Shown piece by piece: positions 36,329 to 46,166 of a stretch of DNA of 64,000 nt. Made by a program: the position numbers and the translations under genes. Under the pieces are notes generated by a model that saw only the letters and a list, made by a program, of their open reading frames with translations, ran no database searches and was not told the origin of the DNA. The DNA comes from Elmis aenea (taxonomy: Eukaryota; Arthropoda; Insecta; Coleoptera; Elmidae), in contig OX393577.1 in NCBI GenBank assembly GCA_947652605.1, positions 7,688,868 through 7,752,867 on the forward strand, given 5' to 3'. Within the stretch, counting starts at the first letter, position 1, and each line of letters begins with the position of its first letter.

Positions 36329-37148
36329 TTACTTTTCTTCATCACATTTTTTGTTACAGTTTGAACAATGATTTTCAATATTGTTTGCTATTCTTTCTAA
36401 AATATTTAGATATCGATCATGCCTCTCCATTTTTTCTTTATGTCTTCGCTCAATAGGGTTAATTCTTCTTTTTTTTAATAATCCTGAGTTATTTTTTCTC
36501 GAGCTGTCTTCGTCCATCTCTTCACTTTCAACATCTTCACTTTGAGCAAGTAATACATTTGTGGAAGAACTGGAAGTATTAACTACCAGTCCTCTAGCAC
36601 TACTGCATGTAGCAACCGCATTTATCTCCGGTTTTTTATGTAAAATTTTATTGATTACGTCAAAAAATTCCCAATATTTAGGGTTTCTGCCTGAGGTATT
36701 GTTGTTTTTTAAAACCTCTTTATAAGTTTTTTGTAGGCCTTTCCATTTAGTATCGCACTGCTGCCATATTATGCAGCATTTCATTTTCTCGCTTATATTA
36801 CGTGCAAGTTTTAGCCATATTTGTTTTTTAATATTTTTTTCAAATTCATCAATATATTTTTCATACAGTGAAATCAATAACAAAGTGCTTTCACGGGTCC
36901 ACAGTTTTGTTGCAACTTCTTCTACAGCCTTTTCTGCAGTACACGGCTATTCTTGAAGTACACCTACATTTTGCTCTGTTGTATTATTTTCTATGCAAAA
37001 TTAATTTATTTTATAACATACAAACATTAAATAGTAACTTACCTTCAAAAACGTGAAACGTTTGAAAGTGCCTATTTATGTTACTTTCCCCTTTAAAATA
37101 CACATTACAAACATCGCACATGAAAACATTATCATCGTTGTCGGCCAT
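36329..37148 (-). CDS. Harbinger accessory protein: C2H2 finger plus Myb/SANT-like domain, two exons
   Basis: Exon 1 (37148-37043) starts at an ATG in good context (AAGATGG) and encodes a C2H2 finger, C11-X2-C14-X12-H27-X4-H32. A consensus donor (GAAG then GTAAGT) and an acceptor (TACTGCAG) bound a 109-base intron, 36934-37042. Exon 2 (36933-36329) continues in frame, giving 236 residues. An acceptor nearer the donor would keep an in-frame TAG, so the one at 36934 is preferred. Residues about 46-130 (KLWTRESTLLLISLYEKY onward, with WLKLARNI and CDTKWKGLQKTYKEV) are a trihelix/Myb-like DNA-binding domain. A Ser- and acid-rich linker follows, then a basic KKRR patch and a coiled-coil-prone, Cys-containing tail. 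In this superfamily the Myb-like protein binds the ends and carries the nuclease to the nucleus. The fused finger is inferred from my splice model. Confidence 0.8.
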
Positions 37149-37417
37149 CTTCGCGGTCTATGCTTTATAAGGTTATAGTAAATTTGAATGTGGCGCCGTT
37201 TGTATAAAAATATTTGCGAGCTCGATCTTCGGACTCCGATGTAATCGAGCAACCTCGAAGTGCTCGAGAATGTCATTACCGAACGTTTCAGATGAACCTC
37301 GAAGTGCTCGAAATGATATTACCGAACGCGTACTAATGTAAAACAGTTAAAATATGTGATAACCGAACGCACTAATAGAAGAACAAAATCAGATTTCCTA
37401 GAAACGACCAATAAATA

Positions 37418-39264
37418 CAGGGTGAGTCATTAGTGGCGGATCAATCGATTGTGGCTAAACGGTTTGAGATATACAGTTGATTCAAACGGTATTCCATACA
37501 GTTTTTTCTTCCGAACACGATAAAAGTATTTTGAAATATACAGGGTGAGTCACCTCTCTGGAACCAATAGCAACTTTTATATTTCAAATACAACACCACA
37601 TTTTTTATTTAATATTCTTGACCGCCTTCATTTTAGCTTTACATCGATATAAAATAGTACAGGTTTTTATGCGGCCTTGTCACTAAAAAAAAATAATTTT
37701 CAAAATTGTTCAAGGTTTCAAGTCTTTATTTAAAAAATTCTCCTGAAGTCATTTTTTGAAGTATAGCGTTGTAATTTGGTAAGGACATGCAGAAAACATT
37801 GCTCTATTAGCTCGATACGAAAAAGTTTGAATCACGCATACAGGGTGTACATAAATAGGTGGCAACTTTCCTGATTTTCAAAAGCTCGTAATTCAATTTT
37901 TTCAAATGCAAACCCCTGTATTTTCTTATATCATTAAATTTGTCTTTAAGAGAGCTTCATTTTTTGTTAAGTATGTCCTATACCCAAAACTCATACTTTT
38001 CGAGATATTCGACTTTTTGTTTTCTAATCGTTATTAAAGCAAATAGGATGCCGTGGAAATCGAAAAAGCTGACTGTTCACTTCACTAACGCCAAAAACTT
38101 GTCATTTATTTCTTGAATTATAGCATTTCCTCAATTAATTTTACTTTACAAGAGCAAATTGATATGGTTTATTGCTTGAGAGAAGGCGAAAGAAATCCTT
38201 TGCTGGCGGCAAGGATTTACGCACATTTTGATTAATATGCACTTATAGGATAACTAGTTTATTCAATTTCATATAGCAATGATATTTTTATGTTCTGTTA
38301 TTTTATTTACAGAATTTATTTAATGTTTTTTTTGTGGTTTCAACAAATAATTTGTTTTTCATTTTCCATTTTTCTTCGCGCTTCCTTTAAGGTTTAGAAA
38401 CACTAGTAAAGTTTATAACAATAATAAAATTGATTTGGTTGCCAATTTATTTATTGCTTATAAGTGAATCCACAAGACTAAGTATCTACCTACTATAGTA
38501 ATCAAATACACGAAACGGTGAATAAACCATGTCAATTTGCTCTTATGAAGTAAAATTAATTGTGGAAATGCTAGAATTCAAGAAATAAATGTCAAGGTAG
38601 TGAAGTGAACAGTCAGCTTTTTTTTCCACGGCATCCTATTTGCTTTAATAATGATTAGAAGAAAAAAAGTCGAATATCTCGAAAAGTATGAGTTTTGGGT
38701 ATAGGACATACTTAACAAAAACTGAAGCTTTCTTAAAGACGAATTTGATGACATAAGAAAATACAGGGGTTTGCATTTGAAAACATTAAATTACGAGCTT
38801 TTGAAAATCAGGAAAGTTGTCACCTATTTATGAACACCCTGTATGCGTGATTCAAACTTTTTCGTATCGAGCTAATAGAGCAATGTTTTCTGCATGTCCT
38901 TACCAAATTACAACGCTGTACTTCAAAAAATGACTTCAGGAGAATTTTTTAAATAAAGACTTGAAACCTTGAACAATTTTGAAATTTTTTTTTTTTTAGT
39001 GACAAGGCCGCATAAAAACCTGTACTATTTTATATCGATGTAAAGCTAAAATGAAGGCGGTCAAGAATATTAAATAAAAAATGTGGTGTTGTATTTGAAA
39101 TATAAAAGTTGCTATTGGTTCCAGAGAGGTGACTCACCCTGTATATTTCAAAATATTTTTATCGTGTTCGGAAGAAAAAACTGTATGGAATACCGTTTGA
39201 ATCAACTGTATATCTCAAACCGTTTAGCCACAATCGACCGATCCGCCACTAATGACTCACCCTG
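37418..39264. mobile_element. 1.85-kb fold-back element with CAGGGTGAGTCATTAG ends
   Basis: Arms of about 760 bp (37418-38178 and 38508-39264) are near-exact reverse complements around a 329-bp spacer. TA flanks both sides (37416-37417 and 39265-39266). Each arm carries a second TACAGGGTGAGTC-type terminus inside, near 37540 and 39140. It lies only 40 bases from the Harbinger element's right edge. The right arm is the same module found inside both hAT copies (about 2203-2998 and 10443-11240). It has no real ORF. Confidence 0.85.
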
Positions 39265-39266
39265 TA

Positions 39267-40433
39267 TCATACACTGATAATATCCTTTTCGCAATTAACA
39301 GATTTTTGGAGAGGGAATTAAATATTATAGTCTTGATATTTTTTTGACGAATTTCGGTGACCAGTAGCGTTACTTTAATATAGATGAAACCACACACCTA
39401 ACGCACCGCTCTGACAGCACTCGTAAAATTTGACATAACATATATTTAATTTGACAGGATGACAGGTAGGTTGGGTGAAGGAAATTTTCTGACAAAATAT
39501 AACTCGTGCATTGCAAATAATCTATAACTTTGACAAATCTTCACTCATGCAAGTTGAATCAGAAAAAATCACTCGTACACTTGTGTTTTTTTTCAGCTCA
39601 ACCTGCATTCGGGCATATTTACCAAAAATTATCGATAACTTTCAATGCACTTGTTGTATTACTACTGATAATCTAGTTAGTAAGTAGTTCTAGTGAACAG
39701 TTGTAAATAAATCGACTAAAGCAAAATCCGTATAAAAAAAAATTTGATAAACCTAACAACAGTTTAGATTTTTACGTTTTTTTTTATCCAACTATTATTA
39801 AATAGCAAAAGTTGGTTTATAATCGTATGTTCACATATATGGCTTTCAGCACTTATATGGGTGTACGTAAGTTCCAATTATAAAACTTTTGCAACGATTA
39901 CTGTGAGCTCCAAACATGTAATGAAATCTTCAACAATTACATTATAATTAGCCTTCTGTTAAATTAGTACCACATCTCAAGGGAACATCAAAAACAAGAA
40001 AAATTTGCACGAAACTGAGAACTCAATTACACTTATCATGTAACGTTGTCAAGTGAGGAGATTGTCGGGCGATTTTCATCATTGTGCAGGCGGTATTTAG
40101 GCTGAGCGTATTAAAAGTGCACATTTTAACGAACAGGCAGCCTCTAATCATAGCCAGACTGGTAATTATCCACCTAGTAATTATCAAGCTGCGTGTTTGA
40201 TTGTATGCGGTTGGTTGGCGTGAGGAGAGCACGAAAGTTACACGTGCATCTGCATGTTCATTGTCGTATTTATCACACAGTTTATTCATGCACTTGTAAA
40301 TTTCATTAGACAATACAAAACGGGAAATATACGCTTACACCTTATATCGCTGTGCCACGGTTGCACGTATTGTATTCATATCGATTGAGAGTTTGTTTAC
40401 GGTTATACCGAATGTAGTACAGTTCACTATATA
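39267..40433. other. No gene recognised
   Basis: AT-rich DNA with a GC-richer spot near 40040-40260. The minus-strand 96-codon frame there (40023-40313) has no motif I know. Confidence 0.4.
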
Positions 40434-40497
40434 TACAGGGTGTTTCAATTTTCCATGGGGCACTATTGATATCAATGAAAAAGTGAAACACCCTGTA
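40434..40497. mobile_element. 64-bp hairpin with TACAGGGTGTTTCA ends
   Basis: TACAGGGTGTTTCA and its exact complement bracket a 36-base loop. It is probably a minimal MITE or two abutting ends; TA repeats lie on both sides. Confidence 0.7.
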
Positions 40498-40514
40498 TAT
40501 ATATATTTATAAGA

Positions 40515-41082
40515 AGCAATAGACGCCCACAACATTTGGTCCTTCGAGTCGGATTTAGCATATGATAAACGCCAACCTATATTATTAACTAAAGGTAATC
40601 GGTTTGTTGATTTGATTTTTATGTATGAACATGGAAGATTGGGTCACGCCGGATCACAACAATTATTATTTTCTATTAAAGAAAAATTTTGGCCTTTATC
40701 GGATAAAAACAATGCAAAACGAATTGTTCATAATTGTGTTAAATGTCTTAGGGTAAATCCAAAAGTTAGTACCCCTCGAATAGGTGATATACCTAAAGTT
40801 CGTGTTTCTCCCAGTTTACCATTTCATATAGTAGGCGTTGATTATCCCGGTCCTTTTGTTGTAAAGGATAGAAAGGGAAGGGGATATAAAACAATAAAAT
40901 CGTATGTTGCTTTATTTGTTTGTTTGGTTACTGAAGCAGTTCATCTTGAATTGGTTAATGACTTATTAAAAAATACTTTTATGGCAGCCTTAAGGCGCTT
41001 TATCGCTCGTAGAGAAAAACCTTTGGAAATCCATTTTGATAACGGTACCAATTTTGTAGGTGCTAATAATGATTTGAAATAA
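40515..41082 (+). pseudogene. BEL/Pao-type integrase fragment
   Basis: The frame is open from about 40515 and reads like the integrase of BEL/Pao LTR retrotransposons. The zinc-binding region comes first (GRLGHAGSQQL with its His residues, then HNCVKCLRV with the paired Cys). The integrase core follows: HIVGVDYPGPF with the first aspartate, SYVALFVCLVTEAVHLEL, and HFDNGTNFVGANNDL with the second aspartate. A TAA at 41080-41082 stops it before the third acidic residue, so it cannot be active. I find no LTR, primer-binding site, gag or RT nearby. The upstream edge is 17 bases from the hairpin at 40434-40497, which may mark a breakpoint. Assignment to BEL/Pao rests on these motifs. Confidence 0.85.
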
Positions 41083-41204
41083 TTTTATAGAATTTTGAAT
41101 TCTTAAAACGAAAAGTTTTTGGAGGAATTATCATTAAAAAAGACCAATTTATTTAAAGTAAAATTTAAATAAATTATTTCAACAAGAATACAAAATGAAG
41201 AATC

Positions 41205-41535
41205 TACAGAGTTTAAAACAGAAAATGATCCAAAACAAGGATGCGTGCTCAGACGTTAGGTACTCTTCTTAGTCGTGAGTGATACAGCATTAAAAAGGAC
41301 AAAACTACAAATGCGACTATTTCAACTACGGAACTTAAAATTAATAAAAGCAAAATTACAGAGCTCATGTTAGCAGATGATATGATAATATTCGCGGACT
41401 CAGAAAATAATGCACAAAACAATCTGAACATCTAAAACGAAGAACTGGAAAAGGACAATATGAAGTTAAATGCGAACAAAACAAAAACAATAATTATCGC
41501 AACAGAGGACCAAATACATAAATCGTACTAGGAGG
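41205..41535 (+). pseudogene. RTE-like RT remnant, heavily decayed
   Basis: Readable pieces in shifting frames are ENDPKQGCVL (41226-41255), a LVVSDTALKR segment, LADDMIIFADSENNAQN (41370-41420) with the catalytic AD-D motif, and NMKLNANKTKTIII (41458-41495). Several stops separate them. The order is that of the RTE palm on the plus strand. Confidence 0.75.
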
Positions 41536-41639
41536 ATAAAATATGGATTGACAACTTCGCATTTCAGAATAATGATTGGAAGAAATGAAAGTCGGCTGTT
41601 CCAAGTGTTATAAAATTAATACAAGAACTAACGTGAGCC

Positions 41640-41889
41640 CTGGTAGCTATGCATCGCGCCCCCGATCCCATTTAACACTGGATTCTTAAGGTGTTTACCC
41701 TTGCGATGCGAAAATTTCTGTGAACCCAATAGACACAAATGTCATTTACAGTTAGGCCAGTCGTAAAAGCGTTACAACAACGGCTGATACTAGCCAATAC
41801 ATTTATTAGTACGTATTTCACGCATGCGAATAAACCAGTTCATGTACTGATCCATGGATTGGTTTTAAATCGCTTGTTGGAACAAATCT
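41640..41889. mobile_element. Truncated copy of the 7255 MITE family
   Basis: It shares TTCTTAAGGTGTTTAC, GGCCAGTCGTAAAAGCGTT and CCAGTTCATGTA with 7255-7685 and ends in GGAACAAATCT, the family's right terminus. The left end is not recognisable. Confidence 0.6.
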
Positions 41890-43300
41890 ACTGATCTCCA
41901 AAAACGTATGCTACATTAAATTTTTTATATTACTTTAAAGAACTCCCAGTTAGTGTAGTATGGTGGCGTAGTAAGTATATTCCTTAAATTTAGCAGGTTC
42001 TAACGAAAATTACACTCAAAAAGTAGTAAACTGGATGACTTTTCTAAATAATTCCTCTGCGAAACAAATTGCGCGTAAAAATTAATAATTTTAAGTAGCC
42101 CAAGATTTAATAAGGTTGTTAACTTGCATTCGTCAGCTGTAAAACAAGTTGTTGGAATAAATAATATCCGTTGAAACGCAGCTAATGGTTAATAATAAAA
42201 AACCGATTTATAAAACGCGGATTAAAAAGTTAATTTTACCATAAAACATCTTTTTATCAGAAACGCTGGGAGACCGCAGTACGTGCCCGACAAGTATATA
42301 ATTCGCATTAAAATTATGTCGAGTAGGCAAATAAAATTCAGGTTTAACACCGTATTCAATTATTAATAAAGCTATAAAATTGGGTCTGTCCGGTAATTGG
42401 CGATTCCCATGCTACTTAAGTAGATGATGAGTAAACAATTTATGGCATTTATAGTCATAAATAATGATACGTATTAGCATTGTCGAACGGTCTGTCCGCA
42501 ACGAAATTACACTTGTTTATAACGAAAGTTGCCCCAAAAAATATAATCATATTATAATGTATATGGATGAACTTACGGTAATTGCACAATTACACTCGAA
42601 GAACACTTTAATATGTGGCGACCAATATAAAAATATCGGCAGCTTTATACTTGCACGAGACGAATTTGAAATTTTATGGCAGCCGGGTCGCTTAGCAGCG
42701 GTCGCACTTAGAAATCAGATGTACTCGGTAGCCACCGAAGGAGCGCAAAGATTTTTATCGTAAAATAAGCCGAACCAGGAATGCGAATCACTGATAAAGA
42801 GAAAATAACGATATAATAACGTATGATTAAGGTTGTTTTCATAATAGGGAGATCTTGTTTTCTAGATCATCACTGCGATGCTTTTATGTGTGGCATTATC
42901 CTTTTAAAACAAGCAATTCGTTGGATTATACTTAAGACCAGTAATTAAAATAAGAGCGCTTCACAAATTTTGCATATAATGTTCATTGCCTAAATGCCGG
43001 ATCCACCCTTTCGATGATAATCATAATCATAATTGTTATTTTTTGTCTTGCAATAATGTGTTCCAGGTGTAAGTTAAGAGGCCAATAACAATCTGTCGTT
43101 AAAGTATAAGCTAAAGACTTAAAAATGGATAAATATTTGTTTAGTGTAGTTACAATGACAGAACCGTGGACTGAAACTTTCCCAAATAATAAAAAACCTT
43201 ACACTTACAAGAAAAATATTAGATTATACAGGGTGATCAGGGCGCAATTTTATCTGGCACCCCTAGACAGAGAAAATTTAGGCGCCCCTATACATTATCG
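41890..43300. other. No gene recognised
   Basis: A 99-codon frame at 42464-42763 has normal protein composition but no motif I recognise. Near 43227 there is a lone TACAGGGTGATCAGGGCGC, another MITE-like terminus. Confidence 0.35.
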
Positions 43301-43306
43301 TGTAAT

Positions 43307-43830
43307 ATGTTTTTGCTAGACCAAAAAAAGATAGAGCAGGTAGAGAATTTTAAATATTTAGGAACAATAATTGCAGAGAATGGTAAATTGGAGGAAGATC
43401 TGAATAACAGAATAGCGGCAGCGACGAAATTTTACTACGCCACTAATAAATGTTTGATAAGCAAGAAGGAGATATGCAATGTACGTACCCATCCTCACGT
43501 ACTTACAGTTCAGAAACTTGGACACTAACACAAAAACAAAATCAAAAAATACAAGCACAGGAAATGAGTTTTCTGAGAAGAATAGAGGGATGCAGACTGA
43601 TCGATAAAATCAGTAATGAAAAAAATTTAAATAACCTAGGAGGAAGACCAAGAATAAAATGGGAAAAAGAAGTGAGGCAGAGGCTAGAAGAAACAGGAGT
43701 CAGCTGGAGAGATTGCCACAATTAGCTAACGATAGGCAGGAGTAGAGAAACATAACACAGAAATAGAAAAGCATACCTGCATACCTCGACACCGAAAGGT
43801 ACAAGAGGAACCGTTTAAGAAGAAGAAGAT
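43307..43830 (+). pseudogene. RTE-like LINE 3' end
   Basis: Pieces of the RT thumb and C-terminal region in at least two frames: IEQVENFKYLGTIIAENGKL and LNNRIAAATKFYYA (43330-43450), then SETWTLTQKQNQKIQAQEM and FLRRIEG (43510-43590), and finally GGRPRIKWEKEVRQRL with WRDC (43638-43725). A GAAGAAGAAGA tail near 43815-43828 closes it, as in other RTE ends here. It is 5'-truncated and broken. Confidence 0.8.
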
Positions 43831-43982
43831 GTTTTTGGAGATTTACCCAAACGTCAAAAAGCAAATAAACAAATTTCAACGCCGGTAAATCCCAGAAAAC
43901 ATATTTTCCGACGACCACTATGTAAAGCGAGTAATTTCGCACGACTTACTACAACTGAAAATGACAAATTGCGCATGACACT

Positions 43983-44041
43983 GGAAATTGTGTGCAAAAT
44001 GCACTTTGCACACAATTTCCTGCACTTTGCACACAATTTCC
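43983..44041. repeat. 21-bp perfect tandem pair plus inverted copy
   Basis: TGCACTTTGCACACAATTTC, plus a final C, occurs twice back to back (44000-44020 and 44021-44041). It is preceded by the inverted GGAAATTGTGTGCAAA (43983-43998). The inverted copy can pair with either direct copy. Confidence 0.8.
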
Positions 44042-44182
44042 GCTACTTTACACACGCTAAACGCGCTGTCAAGCAAATCTAACCTCACAAGTGTCAAGTG
44101 TCACCAACGTCAAAAAAATGTTATTTTCACAACTTTTTTGCAGAATTAATGATTATTTGTCTAACTGATCGTCGGAAAAGCA

Positions 44183-44311
44183 TAGTGTACAACACGTGCT
44201 GAAAGAATATTTCACACTCGCATGACTGAGCCACTCGCCTGACGGCTCGTGGCTCAACTGTCATACTCGTGTGAAATATTCAACTTTCAGCACTAGTTGT
44301 ACAATATACTA
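44183..44311. repeat. 129-bp hairpin
   Basis: TAGTGTACAACACGTGCTGA through TATTTCACACTCGCATGAC on the left pairs with the complementary right arm ending ACTAGTTGTACAATATACTA. The loop contains GAGCCACTCGCC and GGCTCGTGGCTC, which pair again. Like the hairpin at 20665 it carries an ACTCGTG motif in the right arm. Confidence 0.75.
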
Positions 44312-44444
44312 TTACATTTATAAAACTAATATCATTATAAACTTTTAAATATTTTTTATTAATGAACAGTAATACATTTGTACATATATTACGTATACCA
44401 TTAATCCCAATATTCGTGTAGGAAAAAAGTCTGAAATACAAAAA

Positions 44445-44566
44445 TTAAGAAACAATAGTTTTTCGGGCTTTTGCTTGGGAAAAGTGTTGAATTAATTCAT
44501 CTACATCGTTTGTAAATGCAATTTCATGCTCTTTAGATTTGATATTCCTAGACCAATGAGCCGTTC
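44445..44566 (-). CDS. Candidate terminal coding exon of an unidentified host gene
   Basis: On the minus strand a good 3' splice site (T-rich tract, then GATATTTCAG ending at 44567) is followed by 39 open codons and TAA at 44447-44445. An AATAAA polyadenylation signal lies about 85 bases beyond (44355-44360, minus strand). The frame, entered after two bases, reads TAHWSRNIKSKEHEIAFTND and then DELIQHF. The opening and the spacing of HW-S, E and the D-E-L segment weakly resemble the stretch after the second HKD motif of phospholipase D-family proteins, but that is a guess. I could not find the preceding exon within 1.5 kb upstream. The codons show no repeat similarity, unlike the surrounding LINE scraps. 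It could be a pseudogene fragment. Confidence 0.4.
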
Positions 44567-45800
44567 CTGAAATATCACAGAGCAAGTGTACACAAGTTTT
44601 AATTTAAAAAAATCATTTCTAAACTTTCTACCTATTCTGGCAATATAGCAAACATTTTCGGAACAACAAATACATTTGCAACACTATTTTATAAATAATT
44701 TTTATATATACCTACCTAACAGGGACTATATATTTCTGAATAAATTTTGTCACAATAATCTGTTCTCAAGCACCCACCAACTTTATAGGAAAATATATTT
44801 TTTATAAGTCTTCAATTATTTTCTATTGTAACCCCAATTAGTATAGTTATTACAAAAATCAATTGGTAATAACACATTTTAAAATCTTAACTATCATTTT
44901 ACAATAACGTATGTTACATACATTCTTTGATAAAGTTTACAATTGTAAACATTTTATTATTTCCCAATATAAGGATCTTATCACAGCAAATTTAGGAGAA
45001 ATAATTTGAGTTTTTGTTGTTAATATATGTGAAATACTAAACTTAACATAAAATCTCATTGCAATTGTAAGTAAGATGTTTTCAACTATGTAAACAGTAC
45101 CACCATACTTTATTTTGGATAAAGTACAAATGTTCATGAAACAGACTCTCGCTAAAGAACAGTTTAAAACTAATTAAAAACTGCCTTTATTTGTTCATGA
45201 AGGTTATAGCCTGATGCATATTGTTAATAGTAAACAACTCATAAATTTATATTCCACCTTGAGTACCCACCTTCATTTCACTGATAACATTACCTTCTAA
45301 TCTTTAGGTACATATCATGAAATTAAAATAATTTTGCCATTAAGAGCAAACGTTGCTGCTACACACAATAAATTCCTGTTTCACACACTGAATAAATAAA
45401 TAATTTAAAACTCTGTACAGCATGTTCATGGAAATTATTAAAACATGTAATAATTTTAAAACAATCTTTCCAATTCATCTTATGATAAAGTGTCTCAGAT
45501 TGATAAAAGCCATTAAAAAATATGAAATATGTTTTATTGTATGGAAAATGTATCACGTATTAATATGAACATAGTCGAAATTTTCAACTGCAACATTTTT
45601 GTAAAATATCTTGTCGGTCAAAAATAAGTCTGTTGGGGAGGTATTATTAAATATAGGGGTCATAGAGTTGGCCAACAAAGCAAATTGTTCAGAAATCAGA
45701 TGATTTAAATTTGCTTTTTAAAACTAAGTCAGGTTAACTTAAAAATGCAAATTATTATTTACCACATCTTTTATTTTTACAGGTAAAAAACTACTATTTA
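44567..45800. other. No gene seen; intron if the 44445-44566 exon is real
   Basis: AT-rich DNA. Minus-strand frames at 44937-45137 and 45359-45556 have no domain and no convincing splice donor in the needed phase. Confidence 0.4.
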
Positions 45801-45804
45801 AAGT

Positions 45805-46166
45805 TTACTACTTTTAGGGGCACTAGTGGAGGAAACTGCAAAAATTGAAAGAGACATATCTAGTAGAATAAACACAGTAATGTCAATGTACGGAATGTTA
45901 CATAAACCATTCTTCAACAAAAAAAAGGAGTCAAGAAAGTTACAAAAATCTACGAGGCGGTGCTGATCCCAGTTCTTATGTATGGTTGCGAAACCTGGGT
46001 CTTATCGGATGCACTGAAGAGCAGAATTGAGGCTTGCGAAATAAAAACTCCAAGAAAATTTGAGGCAGTGACAAAAATGGACAAAATAAAAAGCGAAATG
46101 ATAAGAAAGAATCTAAAAATTAAAAGTGTTATAAAAATTGAAACACAATAACGTAGGTGGTTCGGA
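45805..46166 (+). pseudogene. RTE-like LINE fragment (RT C-terminal region)
   Basis: The pieces read GALVEETAKIERDISSRIN and MYGMLHKPFFNKK (45820-45930), then a frameshift, then VLIPVLMYGCETWVLSDALK (45963-46020) and RKFEAVTKMDKIKSEMIRKN, ending in a frame reading RRWFGY at 46150-46166. A MITE-like terminus beginning TACAGGGTGGTCCACATAG interrupts it at 46168. It is the same LINE class as 43307-43830 but not a continuation of that copy. Confidence 0.8.

Larger units (their letters stand above)
34878..37374. mobile_element. PIF/Harbinger DNA transposon, apparently intact
   Basis: The element is 2,497 bp long. Its left end, TACTGCGTTCGGAA, and the complement of its right end, TAGTGCGTTCGGTT, match at 12 of 14 positions. 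A 3-bp ATA duplication flanks it (34875-34877 and 37375-37377). It holds two convergent genes: a HARBI1-like nuclease on the plus strand and a two-exon finger plus Myb-like gene on the minus strand. CGTTCGGTAAT-type copies of the terminal motif recur inside the right end (near 37277 and 37319), possible binding sites. Both genes are open, so the copy may be autonomous. Confidence 0.9.

Noticed and set aside
40515..41082. Possibility of an endogenous virus
   Set aside because: The integrase wording is BEL/Pao retrotransposon-like, with no envelope, LTR or other viral gene nearby.
42464..42763. 99-codon frame with ordinary composition
   Set aside because: No domain, no gene context, and such lengths occur by chance in this window.
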